Translations under genes and position numbers: made by a program
The notes under the pieces: model-generated
The model's database searches: none
Seen by the model: the letters and a program-made list of their open reading frames with translations, nothing else
What the model was told of the DNA's origin: nothing
Shown: in pieces, positions 42,875 to 52,210 of the stretch
Layout: the number at the start of each line of letters is the position of its first letter
Position numbering within the stretch: the stretch's first letter is position 1
Origin: Chitinophaga oryziterrae
GTDB taxonomy: Bacteria; Bacteroidota; Bacteroidia; Chitinophagales; Chitinophagaceae
NCBI RefSeq assembly: GCF_009758125.1
Contig: NZ_WRXO01000005.1
Location: 310,001 to 374,000 of the forward strand
DNA length: 64,000 bases
Direction of reading: 5' to 3'

Positions 42875-45490
42875 TTATAACATTGCTTTCACCTGGCTGA
42901 TCACCTGATCCAGCTGTCCGGCTTCCTGGCCACCAGCAGTAGCGAATGATTTCTGGCCACCGCCGCCACCTTTGATGATAGAGGCAATCTTTTCCTTGAT
43001 GATTTTAGTTGCATCCAGTCCTTTTTCTGCCACAAGATTATCAGAGATCATGAGTGCTACACTGGCTTTACCGCCTACATTAGCTGCAAAGATGAACACA
43101 TGATTACTGATCTCGTTCTTCAGGGTGGTGCAGAGTTGTTTCAGTCCATCGGCACTACTTACTTCTACTATCTTTCCTAAGAAGTTAATGCCATTGATTT
43201 GTTCTACCTGTGATTTAAGACTGGCAGACAGTTGTTTTAACTTCTCCTGTTCCAGCAGTTCCAGTTGTTTTTCGAGGGTCGCTTTATCCTGTAAAAGTGT
43301 TTCTATTGCTTTAGCCGGTTCTTTCGGATTCTTGAGCACCGCTTTTACGTCTTTCAGCTGCTGGAGTTCATTATTTACAAAGGAAAGTGCATTGTTGCCG
43401 GTAACTGCTTCAATACGGCGCACACCCGCGGCAACTGCGCTTTCGGAAGTGAATTTGAAGAGTCCCAGTTCGCCTGTGGCCGCGATATGCGTACCACCGC
43501 AAAGTTCTACTGAGTAGGCAGGGTCCATTACTACCACACGTACCACATCCCCGTATTTTTCACCGAACAATGCCATTGCGCCCAGTTTCAGGGCTTCTTC
43601 TTTAGGCAGTTCTTTAATTACTACAGGAATATTAGCACGGATCTTTTCGTTAACGATATCCTCTATTTTAGCCAGTTCTTCATCAGTTACTTTTGCAAAA
43701 TGAGAGAAGTCAAAGCGCAGATAAGCTGTATTTACCAGGGAGCCTTTCTGTGCCACATGTGTACCCAATACCTGGCGTAGTGCTGCGTGCAGCAGATGGG
43801 TAGCAGAGTGATTCAGCGCTGTAAGCTGACGTTTTTCCCTGTCGATCACCGCTGATACGGTTCCGGTAATGGTGGCCGGCAGTTTATCTACAAAGTGAAC
43901 GATCAGGTCGTTTTCTTTTTTTGTATCGGTTACGGTGATAGCTTCACCATTAAAGTTGATCACACCGGTATCACCTATCTGTCCACCGCTTTCAGCATAG
44001 AAAGGAGTCTGAGCCAGAACCAGCTGGTATTGCTCTTTGCCTTTGGACTTGATTTTACGGTATTTGGTAACATGCGTTTCTGTACCGAAAAGTTCATAAC
44101 CTATGAATTTGGTAGCTGGTGTTTCATCCAGTACTGTCCAGTCGTCAGTATCCAGTTCTGTAGCTGCACGGGAACGGTCTTTCTGTTCTTTGAGTGCTGC
44201 ATTGAAACCTTCTTTATCAACCGTAAAGCCATTTTCAGAAGCAATCAGTTCTGTGAGGTCAATGGGGAAGCCGTAGGTATCGTTGAGTTCGAAGGCAGCG
44301 CGGCCATCAATGGATTTTTGTTTGGCATTGCCCATGAAATCTTCAATACGGCGGATTCCGCTATCGAGGGTGCGTAAGAAGCTGCTTTCTTCTTCAAACA
44401 CTACTTTTTTCACAAAGTCTACCTGTTGCAGTAGTTCAGGGAACACATTAGCGAACTGTTGAGCCAGTACGGGCACCAGTTCGTGCAGCAAAGGTTTTTT
44501 CTGTTCCAGGAAGGAGAAATAATAGCGGACAGCACGGCGGAGGATACGACGAATTACATATCCTGCACCTGTGTTGGCAGGCAGTTGTCCGTCTGCGATA
44601 GTGAAGCAGATAGCGCGGATATGGTCTGCAATTACGCGGAAGGCCACGTCCTGTTTGCTGTCTGTACGGCCATAAGTGTGTCCGGTGAGCTGTTCGGTAC
44701 TGTGGATGGTGCCCATGAACACATCAGTGTCATAGTTGGAGGATTTACCCTGCATCACCCTTACCAGGCGTTCGAAGCCCATCCCGGTATCCACGTGCTG
44801 AGCCGGGAGCGGCTCCAGACTACCATCTTTAAGACGGTTGAACTGCATGAATACGTTGTTCCAGATCTCAATTACCTGCGGATCGTCCGCATTTACCAGT
44901 TTGCCGCCATCTGACAGTGCTCTCTCGGTATCAGGACGGCAGTCTACATGGATTTCAGAGCATGGACCGCATGGGCCGGTATCTCCCATTTCCCAGAAAT
45001 TATCCTTCTTATTACCCAGCAGGATACGGTCTTCGGCGATATGCTGTTTCCAGAAGTTATATGCTTCTTCATCCTTGGGCAGCCCTTCTTTAGCGTCTCC
45101 TTCGAAGACGGTTACATACAGGCGGTCCTTTGGGATTTTGTAAATTTCTGTTAATAATTCCCAGCTCCAGGCGATGGCTTCCTCTTTAAAGTAGTCACCA
45201 AAGCTCCAGTTTCCCAGCATCTCGAACATGGTATGATGGTAGGTATCGATACCCACTTCTTCCAGGTCATTATGTTTACCGCTAACGCGCAGGCATTTTT
45301 GTGTGTCTGCCACCCTTTTCCAGGCTGGTGCCCTGTTCCCGAGGAAATAGTCTTTGAACTGATTCATCCCCGCGTTGGTAAACAACAGGGTAGGATCGTT
45401 CTTAACCACGATGGGAGCAGAAGGTACGATGTGGTGACCTTTGGATGTAAAAAAGTCCAGGAATTGCTGACGAATCTCGGGTGCAGTCAT
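42875..45490 (-). CDS. alaS: Alanine--tRNA ligase
   Basis: AlaS charges tRNA(Ala). From the ATG at 45490 the protein has 871 residues, close to the family size; the frame runs on to 45532 but those 14 residues precede the conserved MTAPEIRQQFLDFF start. Domains in order are the class II core (LFTNAGMNQFKDYFLG, MFEMLGNWSFGDYFKEE), the helical tRNA-recognition region, the editing domain with the zinc site (HSATHLLH and CGGTHIAATGELG), and the C-terminal DHHA1-like domain ending in GGGGGQKSFATAGG. It is monocistronic. Confidence 0.97.
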   Translation of the reverse strand: MTAPEIRQQFLDFFTSKGHHIVPSAPIVVKNDPTLLFTNAGMNQFKDYFLGNRAPAWKRVADTQKCLRVSGKHNDLEEVGIDTYHHTMFEMLGNWSFGDYFKEEAIAWSWELLTEIYKIPKDRLYVTVFEGDAKEGLPKDEEAYNFWKQHIAEDRILLGNKKDNFWEMGDTGPCGPCSEIHVDCRPDTERALSDGGKLVNADDPQVIEIWNNVFMQFNRLKDGSLEPLPAQHVDTGMGFERLVRVMQGKSSNYDTDVFMGTIHSTEQLTGHTYGRTDSKQDVAFRVIADHIRAICFTIADGQLPANTGAGYVIRRILRRAVRYYFSFLEQKKPLLHELVPVLAQQFANVFPELLQQVDFVKKVVFEEESSFLRTLDSGIRRIEDFMGNAKQKSIDGRAAFELNDTYGFPIDLTELIASENGFTVDKEGFNAALKEQKDRSRAATELDTDDWTVLDETPATKFIGYELFGTETHVTKYRKIKSKGKEQYQLVLAQTPFYAESGGQIGDTGVINFNGEAITVTDTKKENDLIVHFVDKLPATITGTVSAVIDREKRQLTALNHSATHLLHAALRQVLGTHVAQKGSLVNTAYLRFDFSHFAKVTDEELAKIEDIVNEKIRANIPVVIKELPKEEALKLGAMALFGEKYGDVVRVVVMDPAYSVELCGGTHIAATGELGLFKFTSESAVAAGVRRIEAVTGNNALSFVNNELQQLKDVKAVLKNPKEPAKAIETLLQDKATLEKQLELLEQEKLKQLSASLKSQVEQINGINFLGKIVEVSSADGLKQLCTTLKNEISNHVFIFAANVGGKASVALMISDNLVAEKGLDATKIIKEKIASIIKGGGGGQKSFATAGGQEAGQLDQVISQVKAML

Positions 45491-45596
45491 AAGTATTTGA
45501 AATAATTGATATGTATTATAATTTTGTGTCAACTAAATGACTTTAATTTGTATTTTAAGCCAACTTGTGGTATTTAGAAAATTGACATTCAAAAGA

Positions 45597-45627
45597 TTGC
45601 CCTTTTACTTTAATTCCATTAGGTTTG
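45597..45627 (+). promoter_or_regulatory. Promoter of the M23 peptidase gene
   Basis: TTG at 45597-45599 and TAGGTTTG at 45620-45627 are separated by 20 bases, a good match to the Bacteroidota -33/-7 promoter. The TSS would be near 45634, giving a leader of about 135 bases. Its -7 box forms the left arm of a hairpin. Confidence 0.65.
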
Positions 45628-45656
45628 CACACCCCCGTTTTAAGGCGGGAGGAGTG

Positions 45657-45664
45657 CAAAAATA
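45657..45664 (-). promoter_or_regulatory. -7 box of alaS
   Basis: TATTTTTG on the minus strand fits TAnnTTTG and continues as CACTCC, as does the box at 54265-54272. It faces the plus-strand promoter at 45620-45627 across the same palindrome. No -33 box was found. Confidence 0.5.
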
Positions 45665-45771
45665 TTGAAAAAGTCTATAAACCCTCATCCATACGTGTAT
45701 AACCCTATGAAAAATAAAACACAAGGACTTACGTTAGGTTGTAGTTCTGCTTAAATGCATAAGCCCGGTAC

Positions 45772-46743
45772 ATGAAGAAGGTTAAATACTTTTATAATAC
45801 ACAAACACTTAAATATGAGAAGCTCGTAGTATCGCTACGGGTAAAAGTACTTCGTATTCTAGGGTTTATTTCGGCGGCGATCGTTACAGGGTTTATCTTC
45901 CTGTCTGTTTCTTATCGTGTGCTGGATTCGCCAAAAGAAAAGTCTCTGAGGAGAGAAGTCGAGATCATGAGTGAGCGATATGAGGCTATGCAGGGCCGGA
46001 TGAATGAGGTGAAATCCCAGTTAGCAGAACTGGAACATCGTGATAATGAGATCTATAGAGTCATATTTGAGGCATCCCCTATCCCGGACAGTACAAGGGC
46101 TGGTAAATCGGAGAAAGAGGAAGAACTGACCCAGTTGCAGTCATTTTCCAGTAGTGAGATCATTGCGAGCACAGGTGTATTGTTAAAGGAGCTGATCCAC
46201 AGGATACAGGTGCAGGGGAAATCTTATGAGAAGATAGATGACCTGGTGAAGAACAAGCAGAAGATGCTGGCTTCTATCCCGGCTATACAACCGGTGTCCA
46301 ATAAGGACCTGAAGCGTATTGCATCCGGGTTCGGGTATCGTATCGATCCAATTTATAAAACCGTAAAATATCACTCGGGGCTTGACTTTGCCGCTCCTGC
46401 GGGCACCCCGATATATGCGACCGGAGACGGTGTTGTGGAAGATGCGAGTATGAGTGATGTGGGGTACGGCAACCATGTATTAATCAATCATGGCTATGGT
46501 TACAAGACATTGTACGGCCATATGCTGAAGATTAAAGTGAAGGACGGACAGACGCTGAAACGTGGGGATGTTGTTGGTTGGGTAGGTAGTACCGGTAAAT
46601 CTACAGGTCCGCACTGTCACTATGAGGTAAGTAAAAACGGGGAAAAAGTTGATCCAGTATATTTCTTCTTTAATGATCTGTCGCCAGAAGAGTTTGACCG
46701 TATGCTGAAGATTGCCCGCTCGGGTAACCAGTCTTTCGATTAA
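45772..46743 (+). CDS. M23 family metallopeptidase, membrane-anchored
   Basis: The 323-residue protein has a short cytoplasmic N-terminus, one TM segment (about 27-48, VLRILGFISAAIVTGFIFLS), a coiled-coil region (about 60-110, REVEIMSERYEAMQGRMNEV) and a C-terminal LytM domain with the zinc ligands in YHSGLDFAAPAG and GPHCHYEVS. It is probably a periplasmic peptidoglycan endopeptidase, or an activator of one. The gene overlaps no neighbour and may be cotranscribed with the MerR gene 98 bases downstream. The family call is firm; the substrate is inferred. Confidence 0.92.
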   Translation: MKKVKYFYNTQTLKYEKLVVSLRVKVLRILGFISAAIVTGFIFLSVSYRVLDSPKEKSLRREVEIMSERYEAMQGRMNEVKSQLAELEHRDNEIYRVIFEASPIPDSTRAGKSEKEEELTQLQSFSSSEIIASTGVLLKELIHRIQVQGKSYEKIDDLVKNKQKMLASIPAIQPVSNKDLKRIASGFGYRIDPIYKTVKYHSGLDFAAPAGTPIYATGDGVVEDASMSDVGYGNHVLINHGYGYKTLYGHMLKIKVKDGQTLKRGDVVGWVGSTGKSTGPHCHYEVSKNGEKVDPVYFFFNDLSPEEFDRMLKIARSGNQSFD

Positions 46744-46841
46744 ATTTTTTGTAATTTGGTAAAATAAAAGTTGTTAGTTCCGGGATAATAGTTTGTTTTC
46801 CAAGGACTAAATAACGGATATTTGCCATATTGTAACTGCTA

Positions 46842-47438
46842 ATGATGCAACAGCTGGATCTTTTTTCTTCATCGGAGCCATCTCCTCCTCCTGTACCTGA
46901 AAAGGAAACAGAGAAAGTGGCTGCAATCCCCCCCCAGATAGTGGAGGAGGATGAACCGCGGGTGAAAATTCAGATCCAGTTACCACCAGATACTCCTCCT
47001 CCTGTGTCTGTAACAGGAACATCCGTTACTTCGTCACAACCACCTCTGAAAAAACGCGGGCGTAAATCTCTGAAAGAGGTAGCAGACGATCCTGACCTTA
47101 TCAAGACACTGGATGCTGTATCCTTAGACAAACAATATTATTCCATTAGTGAAGTAGCTACGATGTTTAAAGTAAATACATCGCTGATACGCTATTGGGA
47201 GAATGAATTTGATATATTGCAGCCCAAAAAGAACCGAAAAGGTGATCGTTTATTCCGCCAGGAAGACATTCACCACCTGAAACTTATCTATCACCTGTTG
47301 CGTGAAAGGAAGTATACCATTGAAGGAGCCAAGCAAAAACTAAAGGAAGACAGGAAATTAGCAGCCCGTAATTTCGAAATGGTACAAGCTTTGCTTAAGG
47401 TGAAGGGGTTTTTATCAGAACTGAAGGAACAATTATAA
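46842..47438 (+). CDS. MerR family transcriptional regulator
   Basis: The 198-residue protein has a disordered proline-rich N-terminus (about 1-65) and then a MerR-type winged helix-turn-helix at about 90-160: YYSISEVATMFKVNTSLIRY, WENEFDILQPKKNRKGDRLF, EDIHHLKLIYHLL. The C-terminal helix is a short dimerisation coil. No cysteine-rich metal site or long effector domain is present, so the signal is unknown. Its gene is 9 bases before the thioredoxin-fold gene on the same strand and follows the M23 gene, hence a probable operon. Confidence 0.9.
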   Translation: MMQQLDLFSSSEPSPPPVPEKETEKVAAIPPQIVEEDEPRVKIQIQLPPDTPPPVSVTGTSVTSSQPPLKKRGRKSLKEVADDPDLIKTLDAVSLDKQYYSISEVATMFKVNTSLIRYWENEFDILQPKKNRKGDRLFRQEDIHHLKLIYHLLRERKYTIEGAKQKLKEDRKLAARNFEMVQALLKVKGFLSELKEQL

Positions 47439-47447
47439 AAATAAATT

Positions 47448-47966
47448 ATGCGATTGAAATCATTATTACTGGGAGGTGGCCTGCTGCTGTCTACCCTGTC
47501 ATGGGCACAAAGTACCACCAGCATAGCTTCTAATGGAAAGAAAGTATTGAAAGGCAAGATTGAGATGAAGACATTGATGAATGATAGTGCCTTTGCCTGG
47601 TTTTATTCCGGCGTGAATAAGTATCAGCCAAATGAGAGTATGCTGAATTATGTAAAAGATAATCGTGGTAAGTTTAATGTAGTAGCAGTGGTAGGTACCT
47701 GGGATGATGCCAGTCGCCATGCATTACCTGCATTATATAAAGTGATGATATTGGCTGGTAGCCCTGATGAACAGATCCTCACTTATGGTGCTGATGAAAA
47801 ATTACAGACGAATGCTTCACAGGATTATAAAGTGAAGAAGCTTCCTGTATTTATTATGTTCCGTGAAGGAAAGGAAATAGGCCGTATTAATTCGGATGAA
47901 GAAGATACAGTGGAATCCGCTATGGCGAAGATCCTGCTGAAAGCAAACAGGAAAGAAAAAGAATAA
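47448..47966 (+). CDS. Exported thioredoxin-fold protein without redox cysteines
   Basis: The 172-residue protein has a signal peptide (1-20, ending SWA). The rest fits a thioredoxin fold: the beta strand FNVVAVVGTWDDASRHALPA, the helix following it, the cis-Pro loop KKLPVFIMFREGKEIGRI and a final helix. At the redox position, where related proteins carry WCxxS or WCxxC, it reads WDDAS, so both cysteines are gone. It should therefore bind or scaffold rather than transfer electrons, unless the Asp plays another role. It follows the MerR gene by 9 bases and ends at a strong terminator. Confidence 0.82.
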   Translation: MRLKSLLLGGGLLLSTLSWAQSTTSIASNGKKVLKGKIEMKTLMNDSAFAWFYSGVNKYQPNESMLNYVKDNRGKFNVVAVVGTWDDASRHALPALYKVMILAGSPDEQILTYGADEKLQTNASQDYKVKKLPVFIMFREGKEIGRINSDEEDTVESAMAKILLKANRKEKE

Positions 47967-47989
47967 AAGACGCGAAACTTATTTATTGG

Positions 47990-48016
47990 AACCTGGCTCT
48001 TTAAAGGAGCCAGGTT
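47990..48016 (+). terminator. Terminator of the M23-MerR-thioredoxin-fold operon
   Basis: A perfect 10-bp stem (47990-47999 with 48007-48016) is followed by a seven-base T-run. Confidence 0.85.
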
Positions 48017-48025
48017 TTTTTATGT

Positions 48026-49117
48026 CTATTTCTCGTTGATCTCTATTTTGGTGCTGGACAATTTCGCACCACGGGTTTCCAGTGCCTTGATCACAGCCAG
48101 GTTTACATCACCACGCAGTGCATTATATTGTACTCCTTCAATGACGTAGGTCATGTAAATGATCTGTATCACATAGGTATCTTTAGTAAAGTCGTGCAGG
48201 TTCACTACAAATCCCTCCAGTATTTTTTCATTTCCTTTGAGGATATCTTTTATATCCTGTAATACCTGGATAAGGCTTGCTGCCGGGGTATCTCCGGCTA
48301 CTTCCAGGCGCATGTCCACACGTTGCTGTGTGCGCAGGGAAAGGTTGTCAAGAATGGTATCTACCATCTTTTTATTAGGAACTGTTACGTACGTTTTTTC
48401 TTTTGTACGGATGCGGGTACTGCGTAATCCAATCTTTTCCACACTTCCCTGATAATTATCTACTTTAACTGTATCGCCTACGCGGAAAGGTTTGTCGAAG
48501 AAGATGATAAAAGAGCCGATCAGATTTTCTATGCTCTCTTTAGCAGCCAATGCAAGGGCTGCCGCACCTATTCCAAGACCCGCGATAATTTTGTTCACGA
48601 GTACCGCCCCGAAGATGATCCTGATGAAAGCGACTGCACCAAAAATGAATACGAGTGCTTTGAAGAAATCCCGGAAGAATACAATGAACTGGTTATCTGT
48701 GATATCATGTGCGATATCTGTTCCCCTGCTGATCATGAGGGTAACGAAGTCTATTGCACGCAATACGATCCATATTACACAGAGGGTAAGTGTAAGGTTT
48801 AATGCAGTAGAGAGGATACCTTTTAAGGTGAAATCATTATATACTTTGACATTGAGTTCGGGCGGAAAGTTGAGATGGTCCGCTGTGAGCATGAACGCGA
48901 TAAGTAACAGGAAATATTCCAGCGGCTGTAACAGCAGATGTGAAAATTCCTGTTGCTGGATATCCGGTACCCAGTGCTTTACCTCTTTGAACAGCAGATT
49001 AGCTATTCCCTGAGAGAGGTAACGCTTGATCATGGACACGAACAGCAATACAATTGCCAGGATAAAATAGCTTTGAATAGAGTTGCCAAGGATAATCCGG
49101 TCTAAAAAATTAGTCAT
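48026..49117 (-). CDS. MscS family mechanosensitive channel
   Basis: MscS channels release solutes on hypoosmotic shock through the inner membrane. The 363 residues start with TM segments (SYFILAIVLLFVSMI, LEYFLLLIAFMLTADHL, LNLTLTLCVIWIVLRAI, FVFGAVAFIRIIFGAVLV), followed by the pore-lining helix rich in Ala and Gly (AGLGIGAAALALAAKESIEN) and the beta domain (GDTVKVDNYQGSVEKIGLRS). The C-terminal alpha/beta domain is present. It is 28 bases downstream of the amidohydrolase gene on the same strand, so may be cotranscribed with it. Confidence 0.95.
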   Translation of the reverse strand: MTNFLDRIILGNSIQSYFILAIVLLFVSMIKRYLSQGIANLLFKEVKHWVPDIQQQEFSHLLLQPLEYFLLLIAFMLTADHLNFPPELNVKVYNDFTLKGILSTALNLTLTLCVIWIVLRAIDFVTLMISRGTDIAHDITDNQFIVFFRDFFKALVFIFGAVAFIRIIFGAVLVNKIIAGLGIGAAALALAAKESIENLIGSFIIFFDKPFRVGDTVKVDNYQGSVEKIGLRSTRIRTKEKTYVTVPNKKMVDTILDNLSLRTQQRVDMRLEVAGDTPAASLIQVLQDIKDILKGNEKILEGFVVNLHDFTKDTYVIQIIYMTYVIEGVQYNALRGDVNLAVIKALETRGAKLSSTKIEINEK

Positions 49118-49145
49118 AGTCTGTGGTGCATTCTGAACTGCGAAA

Positions 49146-50291
49146 TTATATAATCCTTTTACTATCTATGTCATCTATTACAACAACGCCCGGGCGTTTC
49201 CCCTTTTCAAAGCTGCCATATAAATCTGCAATACCCAATGCCATGGCCCCGTTTAAAGTCGCCCACTGAAGTATTTCACTCAGTGGAATAGCAGGAAAAT
49301 GTTTCCGGATGGTCTTTATCTCTTCCCAGATGGATAGCTTATGATTGGATGCCAGGCTGTCTGTTCCCAGGGTGATAGTGCAGCCCTGGCTGCGGAGTAG
49401 TGGTATATCCGGGAGACGGTTTTCTATATAGAGGTTGGCCTGAGGGCATAGACACCAATAGGCCTGCAGAGCATTGTCTTTTGTGAATTGGATATCTGAT
49501 GCCTGTGTAAAGGTATTATGCACCAGTATCAGCGGGAGTTCTCTGAACCAGGGTAACCAGGCAGGCAGACTGTTAGTCCCTGTGGGCTGAAATGCGGTGG
49601 CATCCATCCCGAAATGCTCATAAAAACGAAGGAAATCACCTGTTTTATCCCGGTAAAGGGTATTTTCTGCTTCAGATTCCTGGTTATGGATGCTGACAGG
49701 CGTATTATCCGGTGTGGCGGACAATAGTGCAAACAGGTCCGCACTTACAGAGTAAGGTGCATGGGGAACGATGGAACAGGGTAATCCTGCTTCCCGGAAT
49801 TGTTCCAGTACTCCCTTGCTATATTCATAGCGGTTTTGTGCAAAAGTGGGAACAAACCCCATGCATTCTACAAAGGAGTGATAATATAAGGTGGATTCTT
49901 TCTTTTGTTGAAGAGAGGCGGTGCCATTGCATATATCTCCTACAGCAGCTATACCGCTCTGCCACATGGCCATTTCAGCATTCGCCATTGCTATTGCCTG
50001 AGCATCAGGGTCCTGCTGGCCTCTTTTTTCCATTACGCTGGTAAGGAAGGCCGGGAGACCGGTACCTTCGGCTATTAGACCTGCCATATGGGATAATTCC
50101 AGGTGGCAATGCGTATTTACGAAGCCCGGACAGAGAATTCCGTTCACTTGCCGTACATTATCTCCGGCCTCGCTTTCTGGTATGATATCCTGTACTATAC
50201 CCTTATCAGACAAGACAAGTACCATATTTCCCGGTAGCAGTTCCTGCCCTGTAAATATTGCCGTTCCCTTAAATTTAGCAAGTTGGACCAT
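49146..50291 (-). CDS. Amidohydrolase (chlorohydrolase/deaminase type)
   Basis: The 381-residue protein (ATG at 50291; the frame extends to 50363 but that part is poor) belongs to the metal-dependent amidohydrolase superfamily, COG0402-type. Metal motifs are HCHLELS (His61 and His63), SIHNQESEAE, LVHNTFTQ and LGTDSLASNHKLSIWEE. The combined HxHLELS and TDSLASN pattern is found in aminodeoxyfutalosine deaminases and related enzymes, so a menaquinone role is possible; guanine or adenosine-type deamination is an alternative. It is divergent from prfA and only 87 bases from it, sharing the promoter region. Confidence 0.82.
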   Translation of the reverse strand: MVQLAKFKGTAIFTGQELLPGNMVLVLSDKGIVQDIIPESEAGDNVRQVNGILCPGFVNTHCHLELSHMAGLIAEGTGLPAFLTSVMEKRGQQDPDAQAIAMANAEMAMWQSGIAAVGDICNGTASLQQKKESTLYYHSFVECMGFVPTFAQNRYEYSKGVLEQFREAGLPCSIVPHAPYSVSADLFALLSATPDNTPVSIHNQESEAENTLYRDKTGDFLRFYEHFGMDATAFQPTGTNSLPAWLPWFRELPLILVHNTFTQASDIQFTKDNALQAYWCLCPQANLYIENRLPDIPLLRSQGCTITLGTDSLASNHKLSIWEEIKTIRKHFPAIPLSEILQWATLNGAMALGIADLYGSFEKGKRPGVVVIDDIDSKRII

Positions 50292-50378
50292 ATACTTGTA
50301 ACGAATTATGTTAATTGGTGTTAATTTTGCAAACCTGTTTAAGCAGCCGTACTGTTTAAACATCCATCAAAGATAATT

Positions 50379-51443
50379 ATGATAGATAAACTAGAAGCTA
50401 TAAAAGGCCGGTTTGATCAAGTATCTCTTGCATTGACCAATCCGGAAATAGTGCGCGATAATAAGCAGTTCAGCAAGCTGAGTAAAGAATACCGGCAGCT
50501 GGAGAAGATCGTAAAGTCGTACGACAGTTATATGAAAGTGCTTGACAGTATAGCTTTCAATAAGGAAGTGCTGGAAAGTGGAGATGAAGAAATGAGGGAG
50601 CTGGCAAAAGAAGAAACTGAGGAACTGGCTCAGCAGAAGATAGATCTGGAAGAGTCTATCCGTAACCTGCTGATTCCTAAAGATCCTCAGGATGAGAAAA
50701 ATGCGCAGCTGGAAATCCGTGGAGGAACAGGAGGAGACGAGGCCGCGATCTTTGCGGGAGACCTTTTGCGCATGTATATGCGTTATTTTGAGAACAAAGG
50801 ATGGAGTTTTAGCGTTATGAACGAAACACCTGGAAGTGCAGGTGGGTTTAAAGAAGTTGTGCTGGAAGTAACCGGAGATGATGTGTACGGCACACTCAAG
50901 TTTGAATCAGGGGTACATAGGGTACAGCGTGTACCGGCTACAGAGACTGCCGGTCGTGTGCATACATCAGCGGCGACAGTAGCAGTATTGCCGGAGGCGG
51001 AAGAAGTGGATGTGGATGTAAGGGACGCCGATATTAAGATGGATACTTTCCGTTCATCAGGTGCGGGTGGACAGCACGTAAATAAAACGGAGTCTGCGGT
51101 ACGTTTAACGCATATTCCTACCGGTGTGGTGGTAGAGTGCCAGGAAGGCCGTAGCCAGCACTCCAACAGGGATATCGCTATGAAGATGCTGCGGTCACGT
51201 ATATATGAAGCCGCAGTGCGCAAACATGAAGAAGCGATCGCTTCCCAGCGTAAAAGTCTGGTGTCTACAGGTGACCGCTCCGCAAAGATCCGCACATATA
51301 ATTATCCACAGGGTCGTGTAACTGATCACCGTATTGGAATGACTGTTTATAACCTGGATGCTTTTATGAACGGAGATATACAGGATATGATCCAGGCGCT
51401 GCAGTTTGCGGAAAATGCGGAGAAAATGAAGATGGGCAGTTAA
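50379..51443 (+). CDS. prfA: Peptide chain release factor 1
   Basis: RF1 terminates translation at UAA and UAG. The 354 residues show the N-terminal coiled domain, the codon-recognition tripeptide PAT (186-188 in VPATETAG, RF1-type and unlike the SPF of RF2), and the GGQ motif at 230-232 (SSGAGGQHVNKTESA) that reaches the peptidyl-transferase centre. The C-terminal YNYPQGRVTDHRIGMT is typical. No prmC gene follows directly; an OmpA gene begins 68 bases later. Confidence 0.98.
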   Translation: MIDKLEAIKGRFDQVSLALTNPEIVRDNKQFSKLSKEYRQLEKIVKSYDSYMKVLDSIAFNKEVLESGDEEMRELAKEETEELAQQKIDLEESIRNLLIPKDPQDEKNAQLEIRGGTGGDEAAIFAGDLLRMYMRYFENKGWSFSVMNETPGSAGGFKEVVLEVTGDDVYGTLKFESGVHRVQRVPATETAGRVHTSAATVAVLPEAEEVDVDVRDADIKMDTFRSSGAGGQHVNKTESAVRLTHIPTGVVVECQEGRSQHSNRDIAMKMLRSRIYEAAVRKHEEAIASQRKSLVSTGDRSAKIRTYNYPQGRVTDHRIGMTVYNLDAFMNGDIQDMIQALQFAENAEKMKMGS

Positions 51444-51511
51444 AACTGGCAACATATTTGTCTATCCTCTGTTAATTATCATTTATCAGACATTTAATTA
51501 AAATACATAAG

Positions 51512-52186
51512 ATGAGAAGAATTAATCCTATAGTAGCTATTTTACTGTGTGCAACAACATTATTTAGCTGTAAGACCTGGCAAAGTATGGACAATACCAA
51601 AAAAGGCGCTGCCATAGGTGTTGGCGGTGGAGCTGCAACTGGCGCTATCATTGGGCGTGCAGCAGGTAATACTGCTCTTGGCGCTATCATTGGTGCTGCT
51701 GTAGGTGGTACCGCTGGTGTACTGATTGGTAAGAAAATGGACAAACAGGCCCAGGAAATAAAAACAGAAGTACCGAATGCTACAGTAGAACGTGTAGGTG
51801 AAGGTATCAATGTAACCTTTAACTCAGGCGTACTGTTTGGTTTTGATAAATCAGATCTTACCCCTACTGCACAGACTAACATTAAGCAACTGGCAACCAT
51901 TCTGAATAAGTATCCTGATACTTATGTACGTGTGGAAGGTCATACAGATACTACAGGTACAGATGCGTATAACAATGCATTATCTGAAAGACGTGCAACA
52001 GCAGTTGCTAATTACCTGAAAGCTCAGGGTGTTGCTGCCAGCCGTGTACAGACGTTCTGGTATGGTTCTAAACAACCGGTAGTACCTAATAATTCTGATG
52101 CTAACAAGGCTAAGAACCGTCGGGTAGAGTTCTCTATCTATGCAAATGATAAGATGAAGTCTGAAGCGAAGCAGCAGGCGCAATAA
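51512..52186 (+). CDS. OmpA family lipoprotein with glycine zipper
   Basis: The 224-residue protein is a lipoprotein (lipobox LFSC, Cys 20), then has a glycine-zipper region at about 31-73 (GAAIGVGGGAATGAIIGRAA, LGAIIGAAVGGTAGVLIGKK) that can pack in a membrane, and a C-terminal OmpA domain at about 95-215 with the peptidoglycan-binding pattern (VEGHTDTTGTDAYNNALSER, NRRVEFSIYA). It tethers the outer membrane to peptidoglycan. Alone on its strand, it follows prfA and ends at a strong terminator. Confidence 0.93.
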   Translation: MRRINPIVAILLCATTLFSCKTWQSMDNTKKGAAIGVGGGAATGAIIGRAAGNTALGAIIGAAVGGTAGVLIGKKMDKQAQEIKTEVPNATVERVGEGINVTFNSGVLFGFDKSDLTPTAQTNIKQLATILNKYPDTYVRVEGHTDTTGTDAYNNALSERRATAVANYLKAQGVAASRVQTFWYGSKQPVVPNNSDANKAKNRRVEFSIYANDKMKSEAKQQAQ

Positions 52187-52210
52187 TTAAAGACACGCTT
52201 GTATCAATAT

